Shown one piece after another: positions 19,841 to 28,509 of a DNA stretch of 64,000 nucleotides. The notes under the pieces are model-generated. The model ran no database searches. It was not told the origin of the DNA and worked only from the letters and a program-made list of their open reading frames with translations. Source of the stretch: Acidimicrobiia bacterium (lineage in GTDB: Bacteria; Actinomycetota; Acidimicrobiia; Acidimicrobiales; Aldehydirespiratoraceae); assembly GCA_022820805.1 (NCBI GenBank), contig JAJEEV010000033.1:1-64000 (forward strand), in the 5' to 3' direction. A program made the position numbers and the translations under genes. The stretch's first letter is position 1. Each line of letters starts with the position of its first letter.

Positions 19841-20325
19841 GAGTCGCCCATCGCGGCCTGGGCCTCGCCTTCTTCGTCCTCGTCGGTCTCGTCGACGGCG
19901 ACGGGGTGGAGTTCCACGATGGCCGCATCCACCTCGCGCCCGATGTTCGACAGCGGGAGCACGCCCTGGCCCCGCTGGAGCGCGTCGATGATGTCGTCCT
20001 GGCTGCGAACGATGGCCGCGTTGGCCCCGTCGATCACCAGGTTCGCGGAGGAGATGTCCTCTCCGAGCTCGTTGCGGATGTAGTCGAAGATGGCCCTGAC
20101 CTTCTCGAGCTTGATCCCGTTGTCGAGCAGCCGCTTGATCACCTTGAGCCGGACCAGGTCGTCGTAGCTGTACTTGCGGCGGCTGCCGCTGCCGGCGGCC
20201 TCGACGAGGGATGGAGTGATCAGGTCGGTGCGGGCCCAGTAGTCGAGCTGCCGGTAGGTGATGTCGACAACGTCGGCGGTGAGCCTCGCGCTGTATCCCT
20301 GAACGTGCGCCATGTCTCGGTCCAT
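19837..20325 (-). CDS. MerR-family transcriptional regulator (Rv1830-like)
   Basis: 162 residues with an N-terminal MerR winged helix: LTADVVDITYRQLDYWARTDLITPS recognition region, then RRKYSYDDLVRLKVIKRLLDNG. The C-terminal half is short, ending in an acidic tail (DETDEDEEGEAQ), with no cysteines for metal. Order after the DUF151 gene matches Mycobacterium Rv1829-Rv1830. ATG at 20325 follows GGGAG. The stop codon lies inside repeat family 2, so the acidic C terminus may have been altered by the repeat. Confidence 0.85.
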   Translation of the reverse strand: MDRDMAHVQGYSARLTADVVDITYRQLDYWARTDLITPSLVEAAGSGSRRKYSYDDLVRLKVIKRLLDNGIKLEKVRAIFDYIRNELGEDISSANLVIDGANAAIVRSQDDIIDALQRGQGVLPLSNIGREVDAAIVELHPVAVDETDEDEEGEAQAAMGDS

Positions 20326-20497
20326 GAGCTGCTCCCTTGCCTGTCGCTGGGACCCGTGCCGGGCCTCGAACGCAATGACAGCATCGGAATTACGATGCTG
20401 TCACCTGTGGAAACTCTACGGTGAACCGCGGCGCGAGTCAAACACCGATGCTCGATGGGCCTCTGCGCAGCCGCTTCGGAGCCGCGGGCCGGGCCGG

Positions 20498-20998
20498 CTA
20501 CTGGTTGCCGAAGTCCTCGGGAGAGACCGAGTCGATGAACTCCTTGAACTGCTCGACGACCTCCTCGGGCGGCGGCTGGTCGGCCACCGCGCCGCCGTCA
20601 GCGGTGTAGCCCGCCTCCTCGATCACCGCCTCCTCAGCGAAGATCGGTGTGCCGGTTCGGGCCGCCAGGGCGATCGCGTCCGACGGCCGGCTCGAGAGCA
20701 CGAAGCGGCTGCCGTCGCGCAGCAGGTGCAGCTCGGCGAAGAAGGTCTTCTCCCGCAGTTCGGTGACCACCACCCGCTCCACGTCCGCGGACAGCTCCTC
20801 GAGCACGTCGCGCAGCAGGTCGTGGGTCATTGGCCGGGGAGTGGTGACGCCGTCGAGGGCTATGGCGATGGCGGTCGCCTCGGGCGCTCCGATGAATATC
20901 GGCAGCAGCCGGGCTGCGTCCGACATCTCCCGCAGCAGCACGATCGGCGCATTGGACGGCAACTCCACCCGCACTCCAAGCAGTTCCATCTGCTGCAC
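20498..20998 (-). CDS. DUF151 bifunctional nuclease-family protein (Rv1829-like)
   Basis: 166 residues. Signatures of the bifunctional nuclease/DUF151 family: VELPSNAPIVLLRE, LLPIFIGAPEATAIAIAL, RPMTHDLLRDVLEEL, SSRPSDAIALAARTGTPIFAEE and the C-terminal FKEFIDSVSPEDF. The last is nearly identical to mycobacterial Rv1829. Plant relatives have reported DNase/RNase activity; the bacterial role is not established. GTG start 20998 with AGGA seven bases before it; ATG at 20989 is the alternative. Gap of 172 bp to the downstream MerR gene holds no other gene. Confidence 0.88.
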   Translation of the reverse strand: MQQMELLGVRVELPSNAPIVLLREMSDAARLLPIFIGAPEATAIAIALDGVTTPRPMTHDLLRDVLEELSADVERVVVTELREKTFFAELHLLRDGSRFVLSSRPSDAIALAARTGTPIFAEEAVIEEAGYTADGGAVADQPPPEEVVEQFKEFIDSVSPEDFGNQ

Positions 20999-21037
20999 GC
21001 CGGCATCCTACTCTTTCGGCAACATCGAGGATCGATG

Positions 21038-21622
21038 TCAAGCCTTCTGTCCGTAGAAGACCGGAACGTACACGTCCGGGTCAGCGGCCAGCAATTCCAC
21101 ATCCGCGGCGGCGATCAACCGGAGGTTGCGGTAGCGGCCCTCGTGGTCGAGGCCGTAACCGATGACGAAGGTGTCGGAGACCTCCAAGCCCGCGAAGTCG
21201 ATCTCTACGGGCACCACCCGGCGGACTCGCCGGTCCAGCAGGGTGCAGACCGCCACCGACCTGGGATTGCGACGCGCCAGCTGCGACCGCAGGAACGCGG
21301 TGCTCAGACCGGTGTCGACGATGTCCTCGACGATCACCGCGTCACGGCCGGCGATGTCGAGGTCGAGGTCCTTGAGCAGGCGAACCCGGCCCGAGTCCGG
21401 CGTGTAGGGGGTGATGGCCATGAAGTCCACGCTCACAGGAACGGTCATGGCCCGAACCAGGTCTGCGAGGAACGGAACGCTGCCTCTCAGCACGCCGATC
21501 AGCACCACGCCGTCGCGGTAGCGGGCCGACATCTGCGCAGCCAGTCGGGCCACGGTGGCGTCGATCTCCTCTGCGGCGAGCAGTACGCGCGGCTCCAGAG
21601 GTCCCGCTGTCTGGGACGGCAC
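21038..21622 (-). CDS. hpt: Hypoxanthine phosphoribosyltransferase
   Basis: Salvages hypoxanthine and guanine with PRPP to IMP and GMP. 194 residues: PPi loop VLIGVLRGSVPF, the Asp/Tyr segment VDFMAITPYTPDSG, and PRPP-binding VIVEDIVDTGLS. The C-terminal YGLDHEGRYRNL is typical of HPRT. It starts 5 bp after the MerR stop. HPRT is not part of the Rv1826-Rv1830 block in mycobacteria, so this is an insertion into an otherwise conserved order. Confidence 0.93.
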   Translation of the reverse strand: MPSQTAGPLEPRVLLAAEEIDATVARLAAQMSARYRDGVVLIGVLRGSVPFLADLVRAMTVPVSVDFMAITPYTPDSGRVRLLKDLDLDIAGRDAVIVEDIVDTGLSTAFLRSQLARRNPRSVAVCTLLDRRVRRVVPVEIDFAGLEVSDTFVIGYGLDHEGRYRNLRLIAAADVELLAADPDVYVPVFYGQKA

Positions 21623-21627
21623 GGCTC

Positions 21628-22389
21628 TCAGTCCAGATGCGGCCGCAGCAGGCGCCGCAGCAGCAGGCGATGCAGGGACTCGGTGAGCTCCACGATCTGG
21701 GTGAGTTCAGAGTGCAGCCGCGCCCTGTCGCGGCGCGCCATGAGCGGTCCCAGCACCTGCTCGTAGACGCCGGCCTCCCGGTCGGCGGCGACCTTGAACA
21801 TTCGCAGGTTCCGCGCCGGTATGCCGTGCTCCGCCAGCGCTGCGACCGTCCTCACCGCGAGCAGCGCCTCGTCGTCGAACGAGGCCTCGGTGCTGCCGGG
21901 GGAGCCGCTCACAGGGGCGATGATGCCGAGGCGCTGGAGTTCGGCGATGTGGCCGGGATCGGTACCGGCGGCCTGCGCCAGCTCCTCGGCCGTGAGGCTC
22001 ACGGAACTCCCGTCGGGCTCCGCCGCGCCGGCGGCCGGCTCCGAGTCATCGTCGGCGTCGTCGTCGTGGCGGGACGCGAACAGCGACGGCGTCCCGGGCG
22101 GGCCGTCGCTACCGGTAGCTGCGCTCCGCAACGCGGACGGCGGCACCTCCCCCGCGGCCAGGCGGCGCTTGATCTCCTTGAGGGGCAGGAAGTGGTCTCG
22201 TTGCTGGACCAGGATCCAGTTGAGCCTCTCGATGTCGGGTTCGAAGAACTTCCGGTAGCCCGACGGGGTCCGCTGCACCGAGATCAGGCCCTGGCTCTCC
22301 AGGAAGCGGATCTTTGAGATCGTCAGGTCGGGATGCTCCGTCGCCAACAGCGACAGCACCTCGCCGATGGAGCGGTGCCCGCGGCTCAC
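21628..22389 (-). CDS. MerR-family transcriptional regulator (Rv1828-like)
   Basis: 253 residues: N-terminal winged helix (HRSIGEVLSLLATEHPDLTI, SKIRFLESQGLI, TPSGYRKFFEPDIERL), a disordered acidic middle (HDDDADDDSEPAAGAAEPDG), and a C-terminal helical effector domain. This domain order and the neighbours match mycobacterial Rv1828, which lies directly after garA. GTG start overlaps the FHA gene stop by 4 bases (GTGA), so the two are translationally coupled. Regulated genes are unknown; glycine metabolism is a reasonable guess from location. Confidence 0.87.
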   Translation of the reverse strand: MSRGHRSIGEVLSLLATEHPDLTISKIRFLESQGLISVQRTPSGYRKFFEPDIERLNWILVQQRDHFLPLKEIKRRLAAGEVPPSALRSAATGSDGPPGTPSLFASRHDDDADDDSEPAAGAAEPDGSSVSLTAEELAQAAGTDPGHIAELQRLGIIAPVSGSPGSTEASFDDEALLAVRTVAALAEHGIPARNLRMFKVAADREAGVYEQVLGPLMARRDRARLHSELTQIVELTESLHRLLLRRLLRPHLD

Positions 22390-22859
22390 TGTGGCGACGT
22401 CCCGTGCACGAAGACGAGCTTGAACTTCCCGACCTGCACCTCGTCTCCCTCGCTGAGTTCGCCGCGCTCCACGAGCTTGCGGTTGACGTAGGTGCCGTTT
22501 AGGGAGCCCACGTCGCGGATCGAGTACCGGGCACCGTCGCGCTCCACCTCGGCGTGCCGGCGCGACACGGTGACATCGTCGAAAAAGATGTCGCTGGAGG
22601 GATCCCGACCGAGCGACACCACGTCGGAGTCGAGCGCATAGCGGGCACCCGCCTTGGCCCCCTGGTTCACGACGAACAGACCCTGGTGGCGCCCGAACGC
22701 GGACCGGTCCACGTGGACGGTGCCGGGAGAGGCGTCGAGCTCGATCACACGGTGCTCCGTGGTGGCGTCCGCAGGCACCAGCCGCTCACCGCAGGAAGCG
22801 CAGGTCTCTGCTCGGCGGCGGTTGCTGTGACCGCACTCCGGGCACGGCGCCGACGCCAC
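22386..22859 (-). CDS. FHA-domain protein with N-terminal zinc ribbon (GarA-like)
   Basis: 157 residues. The C-terminal FHA domain (about 60-155) has the phosphothreonine-binding set: SLGRDPSSDIFFDDVTVSRRHAE, then VGSLNGTYVNRK and GDEVQVGKFKLVF, very close to mycobacterial GarA. GarA inhibits 2-oxoglutarate dehydrogenase and glutamate dehydrogenase. Its N terminus carries the kinase-target ETTS motif. Here that region is replaced by a zinc ribbon (CPECGHSNRRRAETCASCGE), with only a TTEH nearby. Neighbours match the Rv1826-Rv1828 order. Binding partners are inferred. Confidence 0.88.
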   Translation of the reverse strand: MASAPCPECGHSNRRRAETCASCGERLVPADATTEHRVIELDASPGTVHVDRSAFGRHQGLFVVNQGAKAGARYALDSDVVSLGRDPSSDIFFDDVTVSRRHAEVERDGARYSIRDVGSLNGTYVNRKLVERGELSEGDEVQVGKFKLVFVHGTSPQ

Positions 22860-22863
22860 TTCC

Positions 22864-23244
22864 CTACCCCGCTATGAGGTCCCTGTAGCCGTCCGCGTCG
22901 AGCAGGCTGTCGAGTTGGGCGGCGTCATCGAAGGTGACCGTGCAGATCCAGCCGTCGCCGTACGGGTCCTCGTTGAGCCGCTGGGGCGCGCCGGCCAACT
23001 CGTCGTTCACGTCGGCCACCACCCCGCTCACCGGGGCGAACAACTCCGACACGGACTTGGTCGACTCGACCTCTCCGAACGCCTCACCCTGCTCGACGCG
23101 GTCGCCTACTTGCGGCAGCTCCACGTAGACGACATCGCCGAGCGCGTCCTGGGCGTAGTCGGTGATGCCGATACGGACGACCTCGCCCTCGGTGAGAGCC
23201 CACTCGTGATCGCTCGAGTAGCGAAGATGATCGGGAATGCTCAT
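22864..23244 (-). CDS. gcvH: Glycine cleavage system H protein
   Basis: Lipoylated carrier that shuttles the aminomethyl group between P and T proteins. 126 residues with the lipoyl lysine Lys63 in EVESTKSVSEL and the typical N terminus YSSDHEWALTEGEVVRIGITDYAQ. First gene of the long minus-strand block (gcvH, FHA, MerR, hpt, DUF151, MerR, nuclease-like, gcvT). The divergent MalK gene begins 183 bp away. No glycine riboswitch is recognisable upstream. Confidence 0.96.
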   Translation of the reverse strand: MSIPDHLRYSSDHEWALTEGEVVRIGITDYAQDALGDVVYVELPQVGDRVEQGEAFGEVESTKSVSELFAPVSGVVADVNDELAGAPQRLNEDPYGDGWICTVTFDDAAQLDSLLDADGYRDLIAG

Positions 23245-23392
23245 GACTCGAAGCTACCCCATCGCACAGACGAACTCGCGACTGTGGGCTTGGGGACCAC
23301 GCGGGCAGGCAAGAGCCGGTCGGGGCGCATCGGCGCCATTCAGGGTGCGATTCGCCCCCTATCATCGAAGCGCTGCGGTGCTACTGTGCCGC

Positions 23393-23406
23393 TGTAAACG
23401 TTTTCG
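23393..23406 (+). promoter_or_regulatory. LacI-family operator upstream of the MalK-type gene
   Basis: TGTAAACGTTTTCG, centred on the CG at 23399-23400 and 20 bp before the MalK-type ATG. It is the weaker member of three related sites; the others are exact copies of CTGTAAACGTTTGC (34027-34040 and 41595-41608, minus-strand reading). LacI/CcpA-type regulators bind such AANCGNTT-centred palindromes. The likely ligand protein is the LacI regulator at 41639-42649. Confidence 0.7.
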
Positions 23407-23426
23407 ATTATCGCGGAGAGGGTTCG

Positions 23427-24611
23427 ATGGCGGATGTCGCGCTGGAGAGCGTCAACAAGGAGTACGACAACGGCTTCAGGGCCGTGACCGACCTGAACCT
23501 CGAGATCAACGAGGCCGAGTTCCTGGTGATGGTGGGACCGTCGGGCTGCGGCAAGTCGACCACCCTGCGGATGATCGCCGGACTCGAGGACATCACCTCG
23601 GGAACGCTCACCATCGGCGACCGGGTGGTGAACGACCTGCCCCCCAAGGACCGCGACATCGCCATGGTCTTCCAGAACTACGCCCTCTACCCGCACATGA
23701 GCGTGTTCGACAACATCGCGTTCTCACTCAAGCTGGCCCGGCGCCCCAAGGCCGAGATCAAGGAGCGGGTCACTGAGGCGGCCCGCATCCTCGAGTTGGA
23801 GAGCCAGCTCGACAAGCGCCCCGCCCAGCTCTCCGGCGGCCAGCGCCAGCGCGTCGCCATGGGACGCGCCATCGTGCGCCGGCCGAGAGTGTTCCTGCTC
23901 GACGAGCCCCTCTCGAATCTCGACGCCAAGCTGAGGGTGCAGATGCGGGCCGAGATCACCGATCTTCAGCGAGAGGTCGGCGTCACCACGTTCTACGTCA
24001 CCCACGACCAGGTGGAGGCGATGACCATGGCCGACCGGGTCGCGGTGATCAGCCAGGGCGTGCTGCAGCAGGTCGACACGCCGATGACGCTCTTCAACGA
24101 GCCCGACAACATCTTCGTGGCCGCCTTCATCGGGTCACCTTCCATGAACATCATGGAAGGGCTGGTGTCCCGCAACGGCGGGGGCCTGAAGATGACGCTG
24201 GGCAGCCAGTCGCTGGCGGTGCCCGACGAGGTTCTGGCGCGCCGGCCGGCGCTGGAGGGCTACCTCGGCCGGAAGGTCGCCGTGGGGCTTCGCCCCAAGG
24301 ACCTCGAGGACGCCGCCATCAGCTCAGATCATCCCGCTGACCAGCGGCTCCGCGCCACGGTGCAGCACACGGAGGCGCTCGGCTTCGAGATCATCGCCTA
24401 CTTCGATGTGGACGCCAAGCCGATCATCTCCCAGGAGGCGCTCGAGCTGAGCGACGAGGAGATCAGCGCGGCTGAGGGCTCCTCCACGAGGGTCCACGCC
24501 CGGTTCAACCCCTCGACCGGCGTGCGCGCCGGCGATGCCATCGACGTGGCCGTCACCGTGGGCAACGCCCACTTCTTCGACCTCGAGACGGGCCTGGCCA
24601 TCCGGAGCTAG
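23427..24611 (+). CDS. ABC transporter ATP-binding protein, MalK/UgpC type
   Basis: 394 residues. Walker [10 protein letters not shown] (37-45), Q-loop [11 protein letters not shown], signature [14 protein letters not shown], Walker [13 protein letters not shown], and H-loop [14 protein letters not shown]. After about residue 240 comes the OB-type regulatory domain ([22 protein letters not shown]) found in sugar importers. The nucleotide-binding subunit is encoded alone, with its permeases and binding protein 14 kb away; a shared LacI-type operator links them. GGAGAGGG precedes the ATG. Such MalK proteins can serve several sugar transporters. Confidence 0.92.
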   Translation: MADVALESVNKEYDNGFRAVTDLNLEINEAEFLVMVGPSGCGKSTTLRMIAGLEDITSGTLTIGDRVVNDLPPKDRDIAMVFQNYALYPHMSVFDNIAFSLKLARRPKAEIKERVTEAARILELESQLDKRPAQLSGGQRQRVAMGRAIVRRPRVFLLDEPLSNLDAKLRVQMRAEITDLQREVGVTTFYVTHDQVEAMTMADRVAVISQGVLQQVDTPMTLFNEPDNIFVAAFIGSPSMNIMEGLVSRNGGGLKMTLGSQSLAVPDEVLARRPALEGYLGRKVAVGLRPKDLEDAAISSDHPADQRLRATVQHTEALGFEIIAYFDVDAKPIISQEALELSDEEISAAEGSSTRVHARFNPSTGVRAGDAIDVAVTVGNAHFFDLETGLAIRS

Positions 24612-24742
24612 AGGCCGAGCGCACAGGCACGCGGGCCGGCCGGCCTCGGGCACTGGCCCGGATTCAGCCGGCATGGAGCTCCGGTAGCTTAGGACCCCGC
24701 GCAACGCCGATTCGAAGGCAGACACGCTCCGGGGGCAACAGA

Positions 24743-25993
24743 GTGGACACAGCCGGCCGACTGGCGATCGGCCCCGACACCGGAGACTCCGAGTTGGCCG
24801 CGGCGGTCGACGAGTGGGTTGAGAGTGCGGTGCCGGAAGTGTGGCGCGAGGCCGCGGTCGACGGTCACCGGGCGATCCGGCGGGTTCGAAGCCGCGAGGA
24901 GTATGCGGCCTGGTACCCGGTGTTCGCGGCATCCGGGCTGGTCGTCGCGACCTGGCCGGTCGCCTACGGCGGCCTCGACCTCTCGCCCCGGCAGGCCCGC
25001 CTGGCCGAGGACCGGCTGGCGCCGTACAACCTCGGACGTCTCAACCCCCTGGGGCTGCACAACACCGCCCCCGCGCTGTTCGCCCACGGCACCGAGGAGC
25101 AGCGCCTCCGGTTCCTGCCGCCCATGGTGGCCAACACCGAGCGGTGGTGCCAGATGTTCAGCGAGCCGGGAGCCGGCTCCGATCTCGCCTCGCTGGCGAT
25201 GCGGGCGGTGCGCGACGGCGACGAGTGGCTGCTCACCGGTCAGAAGGTGTGGAGCACCTGGGCCCACCGCTCGGAGTTCGCGATCTGTCTTGCCCGCAGC
25301 GACCCGGCGGTGCCCAAGCGCAAGGGGATCACCTATTTCCTGGTCGATCTGCGCAGCCCGGGTGTGGAGGTGCGCGAGTTGAGGCACATGGGCGGCGAGG
25401 TCGACTTCAACGAGGTGTGGCTGGACGGGGTGCCGGTGCCGGACTTCCATCGGGTCGGCCGCGCCGGCGACGGTTGGCGGGTGGCCGCCGCGACCCTCGC
25501 AGGCGAGCGCCAGATGGTGGCCGGCGCGGGGTCCGGCGGCGTCGACCGCATCGGCGGCGGCGGGGTGCGGCGACTGGTCGGCATGGCCCGACAGCGGGGT
25601 GTCGAGCCGGTCATGCGCGACCGTCTCGTGCGCCTGTACAGCGAGGAGCGCATCCGGGGATGGACCAACGACCGGGTTCGGGCCACGGTGAGGGCGGGAG
25701 GCACGCCCGGCCCGGCGGCATCGATCGGCAAGGTGCACCAATCGACGCTGAACCAGGCCATCCAGATGCTGGCCACCGACATGCTCGGCCCGGCCGCCAC
25801 CGCCTACCCGGCCGCCGGCACGTGGTCCGACGCGCTGCCCTACGAGGTCTCCGGGATGCTCCGCAGCCGGGCCAACACCATCGAGGGCGGCACCACCGAA
25901 GTCAACAAGAACGTGATCGGCGAGAAGGTGCTGGGCCTGCCCCGCGAGCCCGACCCGTACCATGGCTGCAGCTGGGAGGACACGCCGCGATGA
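24743..25993 (+). CDS. Acyl-CoA dehydrogenase
   Basis: FAD-dependent alpha,beta-dehydrogenation of an acyl-CoA. 416 residues: N-terminal helical domain, MFSEPGAGSDLASL (FAD/substrate strand region), TGQKVWSTWAHRSEF, RHMGGEVDFNEVWLDGVPVP, and C-terminal NTIEGGTTEVNKNVIGEKVLGLP. This layout fits the FadE subfamily of actinobacteria that act on branched or ring substrates. GTG start; stop overlaps the next ATG (ATGA), so it heads a coupled acyl-CoA operon. Confidence 0.88.
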   Translation: MDTAGRLAIGPDTGDSELAAAVDEWVESAVPEVWREAAVDGHRAIRRVRSREEYAAWYPVFAASGLVVATWPVAYGGLDLSPRQARLAEDRLAPYNLGRLNPLGLHNTAPALFAHGTEEQRLRFLPPMVANTERWCQMFSEPGAGSDLASLAMRAVRDGDEWLLTGQKVWSTWAHRSEFAICLARSDPAVPKRKGITYFLVDLRSPGVEVRELRHMGGEVDFNEVWLDGVPVPDFHRVGRAGDGWRVAAATLAGERQMVAGAGSGGVDRIGGGGVRRLVGMARQRGVEPVMRDRLVRLYSEERIRGWTNDRVRATVRAGGTPGPAASIGKVHQSTLNQAIQMLATDMLGPAATAYPAAGTWSDALPYEVSGMLRSRANTIEGGTTEVNKNVIGEKVLGLPREPDPYHGCSWEDTPR

Positions 25994-26784
25994 CTTACGA
26001 GCACCTCGTCGTCGAGCGACACGGTCCGGTGGGATGGCTCATCAACAACCGGCCCGATGTCCGCAACGCGATGAACAACGCCATGCGCGACGAGTTCGCC
26101 GAGGCTTGGACCGAGCTCGACCGCGACCCCGCGGTGCGGGTCATCGTGCACACCGGCAACGGCCGAGACTTCCAGACCGGCGTGGACATGGGTGAGATCG
26201 CGTCCGACGGCGTGGGCATGGAGCGCTACCGCCGGTCGATGGAGGACTTCGACGTCCACTTCACCTCCTGGCACCAGGGCGTGTGGAAGCCGGTCATCAC
26301 CGCGGTGAACGGCATCTGCTGCGGGGGCGGCTTCCACTGGGTGGCCGATTCCGACATCGTCATCGCAGCCAGCGACGCCCAGTTCTTCGACCCCCACACC
26401 TCGGTGGGGCAGGTGGTGGCCATCGAGGCCATCGGCCTGATGAAGAAGATGCCGGTCGAGGCGGTCATGCGGATGGCCCTGCTGGGCAAGTATGAGCGCA
26501 TGGGGGCCGAGCGGGCCTACGAGCTGGGAATGATCTCCGAGATCGTCGACCCGCCCGGACGGCTCCGCGAGCGGGCCCAGGAACTGGCCGAGACCGTGGC
26601 CAGGAACTCCCCCGCGGCCATGGCCGCCACCAAGAAGGCGCTGTGGGGCGCGCTGGAGACCGGCCTCACCGACGCCTGCAGGCAGGGAGCCCGCCACCTG
26701 GTCTCGATGTGGGGCCACCCCGACCAGACCGAGGGCCCGGCGGCCTTCGCCGAGCGGCGGGACCCCGACTGGCAGCCGCTGTGA
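25990..26784 (+). CDS. Enoyl-CoA hydratase/isomerase family protein
   Basis: 264-residue crotonase. Oxyanion segments GNGRDFQTGVDMGEI and GICCGGGFHWVADSDIVIA; helix DPHTSVGQVVAIEAIGL. It overlaps the acyl-CoA dehydrogenase stop by four bases. A second crotonase in the same operon (28506-29180) shares long similar stretches (FQTGLDVKQ, DPHVSVGQ), so the two look like paralogues from duplication that may act on successive or different intermediates. Exact reaction not determined. Confidence 0.86.
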   Translation: MTYEHLVVERHGPVGWLINNRPDVRNAMNNAMRDEFAEAWTELDRDPAVRVIVHTGNGRDFQTGVDMGEIASDGVGMERYRRSMEDFDVHFTSWHQGVWKPVITAVNGICCGGGFHWVADSDIVIAASDAQFFDPHTSVGQVVAIEAIGLMKKMPVEAVMRMALLGKYERMGAERAYELGMISEIVDPPGRLRERAQELAETVARNSPAAMAATKKALWGALETGLTDACRQGARHLVSMWGHPDQTEGPAAFAERRDPDWQPL

Positions 26785-26806
26785 CCGAGCTGCGACGCCC
26801 CGGTCG

Positions 26807-28111
26807 ATGAGCCTGCTGCAGCTGCTCGACGAGCATCCCTTCCCTCACGGCGATCCGCTGGTCCATACGCTCGAAGGGTCCACCACCAAGGCCGAGGTGC
26901 TGGCCAGGGTCGACACCCGGGCCACCGAGTTCGGCGACCTCCAAGGACGGCTCGTCCCGGTGGTAGCCGACGGGGTCGAGGCGCTGATCGCGATGTTCGC
27001 GTGCTTCCGGGCGGGCGCGGTCTTCGTGCCCGTCAATCCCCGCCAGCCGCAGGCGGTGATCGACGGCATCACCCGGGCGATGTCCGAGGTCACCCCTGCG
27101 CCCGGCGCGGCCTTCGTGCTGTGGACCTCCGGGACGACCGGGCGTCCCAAGCCGGTCGTGCACACCCACGAGGGCTACATAGAGCTCATCGACCGGGTCC
27201 TGGAGCCCCTGCGGGCCAAGCCCGGGAGCCCCGGCAGGTCTCCGTCACCGAACCTCATCCCGGTGTCGATGGCGCTCAATGCGGGCATCTACAACGCCCT
27301 CTTCGGCCTCCGGGCCGGCGCTGCCCTGGTGATGATGGACGGCTTCGACACGACCGCGTTCGCGGTGCTGATCCAGCGTCACCAGATCCGGTCGACCGTG
27401 CTGCCGCCGACCGCGATGGCGATGCTGAGCGATGACGCGTCGATCGAGTCTCTGGAGCCGCTGCGCTATGTGCGCTCGATCACGGCACCGCTGTCGCCGT
27501 TCCAGGCCCGCCGGTTCGCCGAGCGCTTCGGGGTGACCGTGCTGAACGGCTACGGCCAGGCCGAGCTGGGAGAGGTCATCGGATGGACCGCCGACGACGC
27601 CAGGAGGCATCCCGGCAAGATCGGCGCCATCGGCAGGCCTCACCCCGGCGTCGAGATCGGTATTGACGACCCCGACGATGACGGGGTCGGCGAGCTGCTG
27701 GTCAAGCCGCCCAACACCGCGGTCGACCTCGCCCCGCAGCGTCTCACCGGTGACGGGTTCGTCCGGACTGGGGACCTGGCCCGCATCGACGGCGACGGCT
27801 TCGTATGGCTCCAGGGGCGGCTCAGCGACCTGATCAACCGGGGTGGCAACAAAGTCTTCCCCGACGAGGTCGAGGAGGTGCTCGTCGCCGTGCCCGGTGT
27901 GCGTGAGGCTGCCGTGGTCGGAGCGCCCGACGACCGTCTGGGGGAGGTGCCGGTGGCCTTCGTGACCGGTGAGACCGCTTCGGATCTCGAAGCGGTCTGC
28001 CGCCGCCATCTGGTGGCGTTCAAGGTGCCGGTGCGCTTCGAATGGGTCGATCAGCTGCCTCGCAGCGAGACTGGCAAGGTGCTCCGCACCGAGCTGGCCG
28101 CCCGGTTATGA
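26807..28111 (+). CDS. Compact acyl-CoA synthetase (AMP-forming ligase)
   Basis: Activates a carboxylic acid to its CoA ester through an acyl-AMP. 434 residues, shorter than the usual 500-560. Motifs: P-loop LWTSGTTGRPKPVVHTH (about residues 105-121), NGYGQAELGEV, TGDLARIDGDGFVWLQGRLSDLI, and the C-terminal catalytic Lys in RSETGKVLR. The shortening is in the N-terminal domain, where only about 105 residues precede the P-loop instead of about 160-190. Lies between crotonase and VOC genes; supplies substrate for the operon. Confidence 0.87.
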   Translation: MSLLQLLDEHPFPHGDPLVHTLEGSTTKAEVLARVDTRATEFGDLQGRLVPVVADGVEALIAMFACFRAGAVFVPVNPRQPQAVIDGITRAMSEVTPAPGAAFVLWTSGTTGRPKPVVHTHEGYIELIDRVLEPLRAKPGSPGRSPSPNLIPVSMALNAGIYNALFGLRAGAALVMMDGFDTTAFAVLIQRHQIRSTVLPPTAMAMLSDDASIESLEPLRYVRSITAPLSPFQARRFAERFGVTVLNGYGQAELGEVIGWTADDARRHPGKIGAIGRPHPGVEIGIDDPDDDGVGELLVKPPNTAVDLAPQRLTGDGFVRTGDLARIDGDGFVWLQGRLSDLINRGGNKVFPDEVEEVLVAVPGVREAAVVGAPDDRLGEVPVAFVTGETASDLEAVCRRHLVAFKVPVRFEWVDQLPRSETGKVLRTELAARL

Positions 28112-28509
28112 CCCCGTCTGCCCGGATCGAGCCCGGGATCGTGACCGGCGACGGTGCCGCTCTGGCCGCCTTCTACTGCGAGGCACTGGGATTCTCGGTC
28201 GACGCGGTGCTCACCTTCCCCCAGGGCGAGGTTCGCCGGCTGCGGCGGGGCGAGGCCCGGCTGAAGCTCTACCAGCCCGCGGCAGACCGCAGCGCAGGCC
28301 CGAGCGCCGGCGAGTGGCCGGACCGAGCGGGCTGGGCGTACGCCGCGCTCCATGTGGCCGACGCGTCGGCCGAGGTGGATGCAGTCAGGGCCGGTGGGGG
28401 GACGGTCATCACCGAGGTGACCAACCACCGTCCCGGCGCTTGTTTCGCGCTGGTCTCCGACCCCGAGGGAAACGTGTGGGAGCTGCTCCAGGAGACCGCG
28501 GCCTCATGA
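28108..28509 (+). CDS. VOC (glyoxalase/dioxygenase-fold) protein
   Basis: 133 residues with paired beta-alpha-beta modules. First module DGAALAAFYCEALGFSVDAV, second YAALHVADASAEVDAVRAGGG ending ALVSDPEGNVWELLQ, with the Glu that usually binds metal. ATG at 28108 overlaps the ligase stop by four bases, and its own stop overlaps the next crotonase start. Such small VOC proteins in acyl-CoA operons may be epimerases or lyases; function open. Confidence 0.8.
   Translation: MTPSARIEPGIVTGDGAALAAFYCEALGFSVDAVLTFPQGEVRRLRRGEARLKLYQPAADRSAGPSAGEWPDRAGWAYAALHVADASAEVDAVRAGGGTVITEVTNHRPGACFALVSDPEGNVWELLQETAAS

Noticed and set aside
23245..23426. Glycine riboswitch upstream of gcvH (and in the 58-bp leader of gcvP)
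   Set aside because: No paired aptamer core or conserved GGAGAG-type segments on the gcvH strand; the gcvP leader is too short.
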